Source: Flavobacteriaceae bacterium (GTDB taxonomy: Bacteria; Bacteroidota; Bacteroidia; Flavobacteriales; Flavobacteriaceae). From it: DNA of 58,785 nt. The DNA is taken from NCBI GenBank assembly GCA_002694465.1, contig NZMG01000036.1, forward strand, positions 1 to 58,785, written 5' to 3'. Made by a program: the position numbers and the translations under genes. Shown piece by piece: positions 1 through 7,130 of the stretch; the stretch's first letter is position 1; each line of letters starts with the position of its first letter. A model generated the notes under the pieces. The model saw nothing but the letters and a program-made list of their open reading frames with translations, did no database searches and was not told the DNA's origin.

Positions 1-525
1 CGAACCTGTATCGGTCATTATCCCCGCATATAAATTGGTAGCAATTTCTGGAGTGATTTCGTTTTTACCTTGTAATTTTTCAATAAAATGATAGACCATT
101 TCGCATGTGGAACTCATCGTTACATCACTATAGGATGCTATGGCGTAATCATCGGGTTGTTGGTGATGATCTATCATAATAAATTTTGCTTTAGCTTGTT
201 CCAAAACTTCGCCAAGACCGCCTGTTCTATTTAAAGCGTTGAAGTCTAAAGTGAAAATAACTTCAGCGTTTTCAATAACGGAAGTAACTTCTTCTAGGTG
301 CTTTTCAAAATTAATAATAGTATCACAACCTGGAAGCCATTTCAAAAATTCTGGAAAATCATTGGGCATCACCACCGTTACATTAAATCCTCTGTTCTTT
401 AAAAAGTGAAAAAGTCCCAAACATGAACCCACCGCATCACCATCGGGGTTTTTGTGGCCAACAATAGCAATGGTTTTGTTACTTTGTAGTAAATTGATTG
501 TATTACTTAGATTCGTTGAATTCAT
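1..525 (-). CDS. nrnA: Bifunctional oligoribonuclease/PAP phosphatase, DHH family (partial, 3' end cut by window edge)
   Basis: The first 175 residues are visible; the gene runs off the left edge. The N-terminal DHH phosphoesterase domain shows NPDGDAVGS (residues 26-34), a conserved Asp in TLDFNALNRTGG (about 94), and the hallmark DHH at 119-121 in MIDHHQQPDDYA, then SST (138-140). These are Mn2+/Mg2+ ligands of the NrnA/RecJ-like superfamily. Known members degrade short oligoribonucleotides and dephosphorylate 3'-phosphoadenosine 5'-phosphate; a cytoplasmic enzyme. The C-terminal DHHA1 domain is outside the window. The start is the ATG at 525. The gene is divergent from the sigma factor gene, with about 100 bases between them. 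The family is clear; the exact substrate is by homology. Confidence 0.9.
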   Translation of the reverse strand, partial: MNSTNLSNTINLLQSNKTIAIVGHKNPDGDAVGSCLGLFHFLKNRGFNVTVVMPNDFPEFLKWLPGCDTIINFEKHLEEVTSVIENAEVIFTLDFNALNRTGGLGEVLEQAKAKFIMIDHHQQPDDYAIASYSDVTMSSTCEMVYHFIEKLQGKNEITPEIATNLYAGIMTDTGS

Positions 526-628
526 TTGAAAATATCAAGGGTTAAAAGTAATTCATTTAAAAGAAATGTTATAAGAAATGTGACTTTTTAAATGTATATG
601 TGTCTTAAATAATGAAATACTAACGGGA

Positions 629-1198
629 TTGAATAATAAAATCGATTATAAGGCTTTAACAGATGAAGATTTGGTGGAGGCAATTAAAAAAAGCCAAGAC
701 ACGCTTCTTTTTGAAGTGCTCTATGACCGTTTCGTGCATTTAGTGTATAATAAATGTTTCAATTTTACCAGGATTGAAGATGAGGCTGAAGACCTTACTC
801 AAGATATTTTTTTAAAACTATTTATAAAGTTGCCAACTTTTGAGGGAAAATCTAAATTTTCAACTTGGTTATACGCCTTTACCTATAACCATTGTGTAAA
901 TTTTGTAAAAAGGGATAAAGGGCATTTAATTCAAAATAAATCAATACCTGTTGAAGAATATGATCATTTATTAATAGAAACAAGTGATCATAGTTTATTT
1001 CAAATCCAGGAAAGTAAATTACGCGATGCTTTAAATTTAATTAACCCTGATGACAAGATGCTCTTGTTATTAAAATATCAAGACGATTTATCTATAAAGG
1101 ATATTTCTAAGGCATTTGAAATTGGAGAAAGTGCTGTTAAGATGAGATTAAAAAGAGCAAAAGCGAGAGTCGTGGAATTGTGTAATGAAAAAGTGTAA
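629..1198 (+). CDS. RNA polymerase ECF-type sigma-70 factor
   Basis: 189 residues. Region 2 lies at about 24-95 (DRFVHLVYNKC, then EAEDLTQDIFLKLF and KFSTWLYAFTYNHCVNF, the core-binding and -10 recognition helices). Region 4 lies at about 130-185 and ends in the helix-turn-helix LSIKDISKAFEIGESAVKMR. The start appears to be a TTG at 629. There is no in-frame ATG between the upstream stop at 581-583 and this codon, and the encoded N-terminus (TDEDLVEAIKK) is where ECF factors normally begin. A 61-residue protein and a mechanosensitive channel gene follow within a few bases, probably one operon. No anti-sigma factor is recognisable next to it. The regulon is unknown. Confidence 0.88.
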   Translation: MNNKIDYKALTDEDLVEAIKKSQDTLLFEVLYDRFVHLVYNKCFNFTRIEDEAEDLTQDIFLKLFIKLPTFEGKSKFSTWLYAFTYNHCVNFVKRDKGHLIQNKSIPVEEYDHLLIETSDHSLFQIQESKLRDALNLINPDDKMLLLLKYQDDLSIKDISKAFEIGESAVKMRLKRAKARVVELCNEKV

Positions 1199-1203
1199 AG
1201 ATT

Positions 1204-1389
1204 ATGGATAATCCATTTAAAAAATTAGTACACCCTCCTAAGGAAGCCCCAGAAAAGCTAAAGGAGAAGGTAATGGCAGATATAGCTGCATTTAAGTTGT
1301 TTAAAGATTTTGCGGGGCTATTTTCTTCAAATTACGCAGATGCCGCAGAAAGCTTTTTCAAAAAACGTAGAAAACCTAAAAATAAATAA
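1204..1389 (+). CDS. Small conserved-type hypothetical protein, 61 residues
   Basis: It starts 5 bases after the sigma factor stop and ends 1 base before the mechanosensitive channel start, so it is translated within that operon. The product is lysine-rich and soluble, with no signal peptide or membrane segment: a proline-rich start (VHPPKEAPEKLKEKV), a helical centre and a basic tail (FFKKRRKPKNK). The position behind an ECF sigma gene would suit a regulator, but nothing resembles a zinc-binding or membrane anti-sigma domain. I do not recognise a named family. Confidence 0.7.
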   Translation: MDNPFKKLVHPPKEAPEKLKEKVMADIAAFKLFKDFAGLFSSNYADAAESFFKKRRKPKNK

Positions 1390-1390
1390 T

Positions 1391-2218
1391 ATGGAAACGA
1401 TCAACTATTGGAAAGAAATTACATACAACTCCTTAAACAAGATGGGGATAAGTATCATGGAAGCAGTCCCAAAGGTATTGGGAGCGCTTTTTATTTTATT
1501 ATTAGGTTGGCTTATAACGAAACTCGTTGTGTATCTTCTAAAAAAGATACTGAAGGCTGTAAAAATTGACAAGATTACAGATGTTATAAATGAAAAAGAT
1601 CTTTTTGGAAAAACAGACTTAAAATTTAATGTTACTAAGGTTATTGTTGGATTTGTTAAATGGGGACTATTTCTAGTGTTTTTAATAATAGCAGCAGATA
1701 TCATGAATTGGGATGCAGTTTCACAAGAAATTGGAAATCTCCTAAAGTACTTGCCAAGATTGTTTAGCGCCTTAGCCTTATTTATGATTGGACTTTATAT
1801 TGCAAACTTCATTAGGAAGGCTATTAAGGGGGTTTTTGAGTCCTTTGATCTTAATGGTTCAAAAATTATTAGCAGCTTAATTTTCTACATCATTTGCATT
1901 ATCATAACTGTAACTGCCTTAAACCAAGCAGGAATAGATACCGATATAATTACCAATAATTTAACCATTATTCTTGGAGCCTTTCTGCTAACCCTTGCAA
2001 TAGGATTTGGATTTGGATCGAAAGAAATAATTGGTGATTTATTGAGAGCCTTTTACACTAGAAAAAACTTTGAAATTGGTCAAAAAATACGCTTTAAAGG
2101 AATAGAAGGTGTGATAGAATCTGTAAATAATGTTACCATGACTCTTAAAGTGGAAAATGGAAAATTAGTACTACCAGTTAAAGATGTGGTGGAAAATGAG
2201 GTTGAAATATTAGATTAA
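1391..2218 (+). CDS. Small-conductance mechanosensitive ion channel family protein
   Basis: 275 residues from the ATG at 1391; an in-frame upstream extension from 1310 overlaps the preceding gene and is not used. Five hydrophobic helices are visible at about 27-50, 84-105, 122-140, 158-178 and 190-212. The last is glycine- and alanine-rich and ends in GFGFGSKEIIGDLL, as in the pore helix of MscS-type proteins. A short MscS beta domain follows (about 225-270: FEIGQKIRFKGIEGVIESV). It lacks the large alpha/beta C-terminal domain of E. coli MscS and matches the shorter conserved-TM-helix class found in Bacteroidota. Role: inner-membrane channel that relieves turgor on osmotic downshift. Co-transcription with the sigma factor gene is likely from the spacing. 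Confidence 0.85.
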   Translation: METINYWKEITYNSLNKMGISIMEAVPKVLGALFILLLGWLITKLVVYLLKKILKAVKIDKITDVINEKDLFGKTDLKFNVTKVIVGFVKWGLFLVFLIIAADIMNWDAVSQEIGNLLKYLPRLFSALALFMIGLYIANFIRKAIKGVFESFDLNGSKIISSLIFYIICIIITVTALNQAGIDTDIITNNLTIILGAFLLTLAIGFGFGSKEIIGDLLRAFYTRKNFEIGQKIRFKGIEGVIESVNNVTMTLKVENGKLVLPVKDVVENEVEILD

Positions 2219-2300
2219 TTACTGGATGGTAAAACCTATGAGCAAAAGAAATCGGTTTAGTTAGTTCAAAGTTTAATATTTTTTGCTAGTTCCATAGGGT

Positions 2301-2355
2301 GAGACAAATTTTTAAAGTGGTATGTATACCCCACCAAAAATTTGTCTCTTTTTTT
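2301..2355 (+). terminator. Rho-independent terminator after the sigma factor/channel operon
   Basis: A 13-base arm (2301-2313) pairs with 2336-2348. A second short inner stem GTGG/CCAC (2317-2320 with 2331-2334) lies inside it. A run of seven T follows. It sits 80 bases after the channel stop codon. Confidence 0.8.
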
Positions 2356-2413
2356 GTGACTTTTCCTAATATTTGTGTCTAAAGAGTATAACTTATAAAA
2401 ACAATATATCAGA

Positions 2414-3241
2414 ATGAATAAATTATTTTTATTTTCTATTTTTTTATTAATCTCTTTTTCGGTTTCGGCTCAAAAAAAACCGAAGATTCAAGGAGATAAA
2501 AATGTTGTTGATGTTTATAATTCACTTGGAGATTTTGATAGTATTGAAATTGGTGATGGGTTGGAGGTATCACTTTCACAAGCAGCTAGCAACGGATATC
2601 ATTTAAAAACAGATGAAAACTTAGTTCCAATGGTGCAATTTGAAGTTATTGGAAATCTATTAAAAGTTTATACTTTGAATAGAATTATATCTTCAAAAGC
2701 CCTTGAAATTAATATTACAGTAAATCAACTTACAAGTTTGAAATTGAAAGAGGGCAGTACCCTTACCTCCAAGAATAAATTAATTTTTGATTCTTTAGAT
2801 TTAGAAATTACTGATGATAGTAAAATGGATTCGGATCTTGAGGTTGGAAAAGGGGTTTTTATTTTGAGTGGACATAGTGATTCTGAATTTCTTTTAAGAG
2901 GACAAAGTATAAATATCGTCTTAAATGACAATGCAAAACTTAAATGTGAAGTTGTTCTAGAAACCTTAGCCATTGAAGTTAACCAAAAGGCTGATTTGGA
3001 AATTGAGGGTGTTACAACAGATTTTAAATTAATTGCGACAGGATCTTCAGATATAAAAGCAAAAAAACTAAAGGCAACCAATGCTATTTTAAATTCCTCA
3101 AATAGTTCGGATGTTTACATTTATGCTGGAAAGGACCTTTCTATTTATGCTTCTGGGAAAAGTGAAATCTATGTGTATGGAAACCCAAATATCCAAGTAG
3201 AAGGACTCAATGATAAATCACAAATAATTAAAAAGAAGTAA
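2414..3241 (+). CDS. Exported GIN-domain (DUF2807) protein
   Basis: 275 residues with an N-terminal signal peptide (about 1-19, cleavage near VSA-Q). From about residue 40 the protein follows the head GIN-domain pattern: FDSIEIGDGLEVSLSQ, then repeated short beta strands with LEINITVNQLTSLKLKEGS, a right-handed beta-helix-like fold rich in D/S/N turns, ending GKSEIYVYGNPNIQV. The family is abundant in Bacteroidota and is called putative auto-transporter adhesin head domain, although most members have no autotransporter barrel and no proven role. It is a single gene flanked by terminators at both ends, so probably monocistronic. Confidence 0.85.
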   Translation: MNKLFLFSIFLLISFSVSAQKKPKIQGDKNVVDVYNSLGDFDSIEIGDGLEVSLSQAASNGYHLKTDENLVPMVQFEVIGNLLKVYTLNRIISSKALEINITVNQLTSLKLKEGSTLTSKNKLIFDSLDLEITDDSKMDSDLEVGKGVFILSGHSDSEFLLRGQSINIVLNDNAKLKCEVVLETLAIEVNQKADLEIEGVTTDFKLIATGSSDIKAKKLKATNAILNSSNSSDVYIYAGKDLSIYASGKSEIYVYGNPNIQVEGLNDKSQIIKKK

Positions 3242-3270
3242 TTATTATAAAAACACTTATAGCTTCTTAT

Positions 3271-3295
3271 AAGCCTCAATTTTGAGGCTTTTTTA
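3271..3295 (+). terminator. Rho-independent terminator after the GIN-domain gene
   Basis: The arms AAGCCTCAA (3271-3279) and TTGAGGCTT (3282-3290) flank a short loop and are followed by a run of T. It lies 30 bases after the stop codon. Confidence 0.85.
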
Positions 3296-3423
3296 TCTTT
3301 TACTATTTAACAATAGCCTTTATTATATGCAATTTAAGATTGTAATTGTATGTCATAACTAAAACAAATAATATTTTAAATCGAATATTTTTATACATTC
3401 CATATTTAGATTGTTTTCCACCC

Positions 3424-3454
3424 TTGAAAAGATGGAAAAATTACCATACTTTTG
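3424..3454 (+). promoter_or_regulatory. Bacteroidota-type promoter of ndk
   Basis: A TAnnTTTG box (TACTTTTG, 3447-3454) followed by C, with a TTG at 3424-3426 twenty bases upstream. This matches the -33/-7 consensus of the Bacteroidota primary sigma factor. The ndk ATG is 23 bases after the box. Confidence 0.75.
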
Positions 3455-3476
3455 CACAAAATTTTGAAACATACTC

Positions 3477-3896
3477 ATGAGAACAGACAGAACATTTACG
3501 ATGTTAAAGCCCGATAGCGTTGAAAAAGGTAACATTGGGCCCATTTTAGAAAAAATAACTTCGGCAGGTTTTAGAATCGCGGCTATGAAGCTTACCCAAA
3601 TGACAACTGCAGATGCCCAGGCTTTTTACGCAGTACATAAAGAGCGTCCATTCTTTGGTGAATTGGTGGAATATATGACTCGCGGGCCAATCGTAGCTGC
3701 TGTGTTGGAAAAAGACAATGCGGTAGAAGATTTCCGTACGCTAATTGGAGCTACCAATCCAGCGGAAGCTGCAGAAGGAACCATCCGTAAATTATACGCT
3801 GCTTCCATTGGTGAAAATGCTGTTCACGGAAGTGATAGTGATGAAAATGCTGAGATTGAAAGTCAGTTTCACTTTGCTGGAAGAGAGATTTTTTAA
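3477..3896 (+). CDS. ndk: Nucleoside diphosphate kinase
   Basis: 139 residues, the usual family length. It transfers the gamma-phosphate of ATP to nucleoside diphosphates through a phosphohistidine and balances cytoplasmic NTP and dNTP pools. Visible features: [11 protein letters not shown] at the start of the ferredoxin-like fold, [13 protein letters not shown] (nucleotide-binding region), and the catalytic His117 within [12 protein letters not shown]. It stands alone between a canonical promoter and a strong terminator. The neighbouring genes are convergent, so it is monocistronic. The assignment is secure. Confidence 0.97.
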   Translation: MRTDRTFTMLKPDSVEKGNIGPILEKITSAGFRIAAMKLTQMTTADAQAFYAVHKERPFFGELVEYMTRGPIVAAVLEKDNAVEDFRTLIGATNPAEAAEGTIRKLYAASIGENAVHGSDSDENAEIESQFHFAGREIF

Positions 3897-3915
3897 TAAA
3901 ATTTATTCCAAATCA

Positions 3916-3945
3916 TAAAAAAAGCCACTCATCGAGTGGCTTTTT
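3916..3945. terminator. Bidirectional terminator between ndk and the DciA-like gene
   Basis: AAAAAGCCACTC and GAGTGGCTTTTT form a perfect stem with an ATC loop. A-run and T-run flank it on opposite sides, so it can serve both convergent genes. Confidence 0.85.
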
Positions 3946-4240
3946 ATCGTAATACTAATTTCTTGACAAGTTCTTTGCCTAGGGCTTCATTGAGTAGTGT
4001 AATTATTTTTTCCTTTCCATAGGTTAACTCTTCACGCAATACCGAAGAACTTAATTGGACGTACAAGGTATCTCTTTCCAATAAAACTTGCGTGGTATAT
4101 TTTGAAATGGCATTCCCCATGACTTGATGCCAAGCCTCTTCCACAGAGATTTTATTCAAACCTTTTTCTAATTTACTAGACGCAATAAAATCTTTAAGGA
4201 TATCTCCTAATGAACTATGCTCTCCTACTCTTTTTGCCAT
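3944..4240 (-). CDS. DUF721/DciA-like protein
   Basis: 98 residues. The pattern SSLGDILKDFIASSKLEKGLNK, then VEEAWHQVMGNAISKYT and LYVQLSSSVLREELTYGKEKII, is typical of the DUF721 domain found in DciA, the helicase operator of bacteria lacking DnaC/DnaI. It lies 14 bases downstream of recF in the same direction, the usual place for this family. Inference: a small replication-associated protein that interacts with the DnaB helicase. The domain assignment is good; the helicase role is by homology only. Confidence 0.8.
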   Translation of the reverse strand: MAKRVGEHSSLGDILKDFIASSKLEKGLNKISVEEAWHQVMGNAISKYTTQVLLERDTLYVQLSSSVLREELTYGKEKIITLLNEALGKELVKKLVLR

Positions 4241-4254
4241 AATTATAAAATAGG

Positions 4255-5334
4255 CTATAATTTAAACATTTTATAGCTCTGGTGTACTTTTTTAATTACA
4301 TTTTCGGTCCTTTCGGCATGAGTGTCTGTAATAAATAACTGCCCAAAGTTTTCATTATCTACCAAAGTAATAATTTGTGCCACCCGTTCCTCATCTAGTT
4401 TATCAAAAATATCGTCCAAAAGTAGGATAGGATTCACATTACTTTGCTGTTTTATAAAATCGAATTGTGCCAACTTTAAGGCTATTAAGAACGATTTTTG
4501 CTGTCCTTGAGAACCAAATTTTTTAATGGGATGCCCTTCAATTTCAAAATGTAAATCATCTTTATGGATTCCCACCGTTGTGTATTGCACCCCTCTATCT
4601 TTTGAGATGTTTGAGACCAATTGGGATTTTAAATCACCCTCGTGTAGGTGGCTTGTGTATACTAAATTGACACTTTCATTGCCGTTGCTAATGGATTGAT
4701 GTCTTTTTAAGAATATAGGCTGAAAGTCTTTTATAAAAGCCGTTCTTTTTTCAAAAATTTCACTTCCAAACCTATGTAATTGTTCATTATAAATGTCAAG
4801 TGTATCTTGATTATACGTATTATTAACCGCAAAGTATTTTAAAAGCGAATTGCGTTGTACCAATACTTTGTTATAGTTGATTAAGGCTTTTAAATAACTG
4901 GCATCGCTCTGTGAAATAACCCCGTCCATAAACTTTCGACGGGTATCGCTCCCTTCCATAATTAAATCTCTATCACTTGGAGAGATAATAACCAATGGTA
5001 AAAATCCTATATGATCGCTAAATTTTTCGTAGGCTTTTCCATTGCGTTTAATGATTTTTTTTTGTCCCTTTTTAGCACTCACAACTACTTTTTCTTCTAA
5101 CTCTTGTTTCTCGTAAATTCCTTCAATAACAAAAAATTCTTCCCCGTGTTTTATATTTTGAAGAGTAATTGGATTAAAGTAACTTTTTCCGAAGGATAGA
5201 TGATAAATTGCATCAAGCGCATTGGTCTTTCCAACGCCATTTAGCCCCACAAAGCAATTAATTTTTGGGTCTAGGTCGAATGTTTGCGATTCGAAATTTT
5301 TATAGTTGAGTAAGGATAATTTTTGTAAAATCAT
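4255..5334 (-). CDS. recF: DNA replication/repair protein RecF
   Basis: 359 residues, normal length. SMC-like ABC ATPase with Walker [17 protein letters not shown] (about 28-43), the signature region [18 protein letters not shown] (about 280), and Walker [17 protein letters not shown] followed by a D-loop and switch His (FITDTHAER). RecF loads RecA at single-strand gaps together with RecO and RecR in the cytoplasm. The DciA-like gene follows it, and both are transcribed away from the divergent TPR gene at 5474. Confident. Confidence 0.97.
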   Translation of the reverse strand: MILQKLSLLNYKNFESQTFDLDPKINCFVGLNGVGKTNALDAIYHLSFGKSYFNPITLQNIKHGEEFFVIEGIYEKQELEEKVVVSAKKGQKKIIKRNGKAYEKFSDHIGFLPLVIISPSDRDLIMEGSDTRRKFMDGVISQSDASYLKALINYNKVLVQRNSLLKYFAVNNTYNQDTLDIYNEQLHRFGSEIFEKRTAFIKDFQPIFLKRHQSISNGNESVNLVYTSHLHEGDLKSQLVSNISKDRGVQYTTVGIHKDDLHFEIEGHPIKKFGSQGQQKSFLIALKLAQFDFIKQQSNVNPILLLDDIFDKLDEERVAQIITLVDNENFGQLFITDTHAERTENVIKKVHQSYKMFKL

Positions 5335-5445
5335 CTATATAAATAAGTTAGCTATTTTTTTAATGCTATGGTTGCTATTTTGAAGAAGCATAATTCCTTG
5401 TCCGCAAAATATTGATTTTTCCCTTTTTAATTGTAATAAATATTA

Positions 5446-5453
5446 TATTTTTG
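5446..5453 (+). promoter_or_regulatory. -7 promoter element of the TPR membrane protein gene
   Basis: TATTTTTG followed by C matches TAnnTTTG and lies 20 bases before the ATG at 5474. A clear -33 element is not seen. Confidence 0.55.
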
Positions 5454-5473
5454 CCCCTCAATAATTCAATATT

Positions 5474-6244
5474 ATGGCAACCTACAAGAAAAGAGGCTAT
5501 AAGCCAAAAACTAAGGCTGAAAAGGAATCTCAAATAGAACAAGAAAGTACTACGGCAGAGGTATTTAATACCTTAGATGAAACAGCTTCAAAAACGGAAG
5601 CTTGGGTAGAGAAAAATCAAAAAATTATTTTTGGTTTGGTAGCTGTAGTTGCTATTGGAGTATTAGGCTATATTTCGTATCAAAAATTTATTGTTGAGCC
5701 TAATCAGGCAGAAGCGGTTAGCGAAATTTACCAAGCCAACTCCTATTATGAGCGAGCCTTAAATTCTCCAACTGAAAAAGATTCGTTATACAATTTAGCA
5801 CTTAACGGAAATGCTGGAAAGTATGGTTTAATTGATATCGTTGATAAATACAGTGGTACTCCAACAGGAAATATTGCTCGTTATCAAGCTGGGATGGCTT
5901 ATTTAAACACGAATAAGTACCAAGAAGCTATTAACTATTTAGACAAGTTTAAAACAGATGATCCATTATTAGGACCGCTTGCTAAAGGAGGAATTGCAGA
6001 TGCTTTTGTACAGTTAAATCAGCCAGAAGAAGCATACAAATATTACAAAGAGGCTATTAAGCTGAGCGATAATGAAATGACAACTCCTCGTTTCTTATTA
6101 AAAGCTGGAATTACAGCTTTAAATTTAGGAAAGGCAAATGAAGCTTACGATTTCTTTAATAGAATAACCGAAGAATACACAGATGCTCCAGAAGCAGCTC
6201 AAGCTAAAATCTACAAGGGTCAAGCCGAAGGAATGAAAAAATAA
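5474..6244 (+). CDS. Tetratricopeptide-repeat inner-membrane protein (YfgM-like architecture)
   Basis: 256 residues. A charged cytoplasmic N-terminus (about 1-50, with KKRGYKPKTKAEKES) leads into one membrane helix (about 51-71, IIFGLVAVVAIGVLGYISY), then an external helical region. TPR-like units include YQAGMAYLNTNKYQEAINYL, AFVQLNQPEEAYKYYKEAI and ALNLGKANEAYDFFNRI. The topology resembles YfgM/periplasmic TPR scaffold proteins. Its role here is unknown. ribH starts 2 bases after its stop codon, so the two are co-transcribed, though no functional link to riboflavin synthesis is evident. Confidence 0.85.
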   Translation: MATYKKRGYKPKTKAEKESQIEQESTTAEVFNTLDETASKTEAWVEKNQKIIFGLVAVVAIGVLGYISYQKFIVEPNQAEAVSEIYQANSYYERALNSPTEKDSLYNLALNGNAGKYGLIDIVDKYSGTPTGNIARYQAGMAYLNTNKYQEAINYLDKFKTDDPLLGPLAKGGIADAFVQLNQPEEAYKYYKEAIKLSDNEMTTPRFLLKAGITALNLGKANEAYDFFNRITEEYTDAPEAAQAKIYKGQAEGMKK

Positions 6245-6246
6245 AG

Positions 6247-6744
6247 ATGGCAACATCCAATAAAAATTTATCTACTTACGATAAAGCTACAATCCCAAAT
6301 GCGAAGAACTTTCGGTTTGGGATTGTTGTTTCAGAATGGAACGAACAAATTACCCAAGGCATGTTTCAAGGGGCGTTCGATGCTATTCTAGACTGTGGCG
6401 GAATCAAAGAAAATATTGTTCGTTGGAATGTTCCTGGGAGCTTCGAACTTATTTATGGTTGTAAAAAAATGACCGAAAGCTTCGATATGCTTGATGCCGT
6501 TATTGCTATAGGGAGTGTGATTCAGGGAGAAACTAAGCATTTCGACTTTGTTTGCGAAGCAGTTTCTCAAGGCATAAAAGACCTAAATCTACAACAGGAT
6601 ATTCCAGTTATCTTTTGTGTGCTTACCGATAATACCCTTCAACAAGCTATTGATAGAAGCGGAGGGAAGCACGGTAACAAAGGCACAGAAGCGGCTATCG
6701 CAGCCATAAAAATTGCACAACTTCGGAAAGACGCTAAGTTTTAA
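6247..6744 (+). CDS. ribH: 6,7-dimethyl-8-ribityllumazine synthase
   Basis: 165 residues. It condenses 5-amino-6-ribitylaminouracil with 3,4-dihydroxy-2-butanone 4-phosphate, the penultimate step of riboflavin synthesis. Motifs: RFGIVVSEWNEQIT near the N-terminus, VPGSFELIYGCKK (substrate loop), GSVIQGETKHFDFV with the catalytic His, and SGGKHGNKGTEAA near the C-terminus. Family members assemble into pentamers or 60-mers. It follows the TPR gene by 2 bases and is transcribed with it. Confident. Confidence 0.97.
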   Translation: MATSNKNLSTYDKATIPNAKNFRFGIVVSEWNEQITQGMFQGAFDAILDCGGIKENIVRWNVPGSFELIYGCKKMTESFDMLDAVIAIGSVIQGETKHFDFVCEAVSQGIKDLNLQQDIPVIFCVLTDNTLQQAIDRSGGKHGNKGTEAAIAAIKIAQLRKDAKF

Positions 6745-6808
6745 ATTTTTCACCCTCTTTGTTAACAATTTTTAAGAGAGGCTTCACGGCATTGTTTTTG
6801 ATTTTACC

Positions 6809-6816
6809 TAACTTTG
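6809..6816 (+). promoter_or_regulatory. -7 promoter element in front of the small gene and mutL
   Basis: TAACTTTG fits TAnnTTTG and lies 14 bases before the ATG at 6831. It argues against translation starting further upstream at 6759 and suggests that the mutL group has its own promoter. Confidence 0.5.
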
Positions 6817-6830
6817 AAAACATTTCTGTT

Positions 6831-7121
6831 ATGATAAAGTTCACACTCATAAAAAAATTAAAAACGAATAATCGTTTTAACTACACCCCTCGATATTACA
6901 AGGGAAAGGACGAAGCAAACCTTAAAGATTATACCACCAAAATGGATATGTACAACGAGACATATAATAAAAATGATTTTGGTGGTCAATGGAGAGAGGC
7001 TCGTCTTGAAAAACGAAACAGAAATAATGTAGAGTTTAACAAAACGGTGCTCATTATTGCGGCTGTTTTGGTTTTCATTTTTTTGTGGATTATAGATTTT
7101 GACTTAACCATTTTTACCTAA
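6831..7121 (+). CDS. Small single-membrane-helix protein upstream of mutL, function unknown
   Basis: 96 residues from the ATG at 6831. The first part is basic and polar (RFNYTPRYYKGKDEANLK; WREARLEKRNRNN), followed by one C-terminal hydrophobic helix of about 23 residues (about 70-92: VLIIAAVLVFIFLWII). It therefore looks tail-anchored. Proteins of this type between ribH and mutL tend to be mislabelled as riboflavin synthase subunit beta through neighbourhood; nothing in the sequence resembles RibH or RibE. mutL starts 9 bases after its stop codon. A longer reading frame from a TTG at 6759 is unlikely because a -7 promoter box lies inside it. Confidence 0.7.
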   Translation: MIKFTLIKKLKTNNRFNYTPRYYKGKDEANLKDYTTKMDMYNETYNKNDFGGQWREARLEKRNRNNVEFNKTVLIIAAVLVFIFLWIIDFDLTIFT

Positions 7122-7130
7122 ACGCGTTAA

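Noticed and set aside
961..993. Repeated TGATCAT within the sigma factor gene
   Set aside because: It lies inside a coding region and does not have the N4-spaced half-site layout of the promoter palindromes.
1310..1390. Longer start for the mechanosensitive channel
   Set aside because: It overlaps the 61-residue gene and encodes a non-conserved stretch; the ATG at 1391 gives a normal N-terminus.
6759..6830. Longer start (TTG) for the small protein before mutL
   Set aside because: A TAnnTTTG promoter box lies within the extension, and the ATG at 6831 begins a basic N-terminus without the odd hydrophobic piece.
6831..7121. Label riboflavin synthase subunit beta for the small membrane protein
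   Set aside because: It has none of the lumazine synthase motifs, which are all in the real ribH just upstream; the label would come only from proximity.
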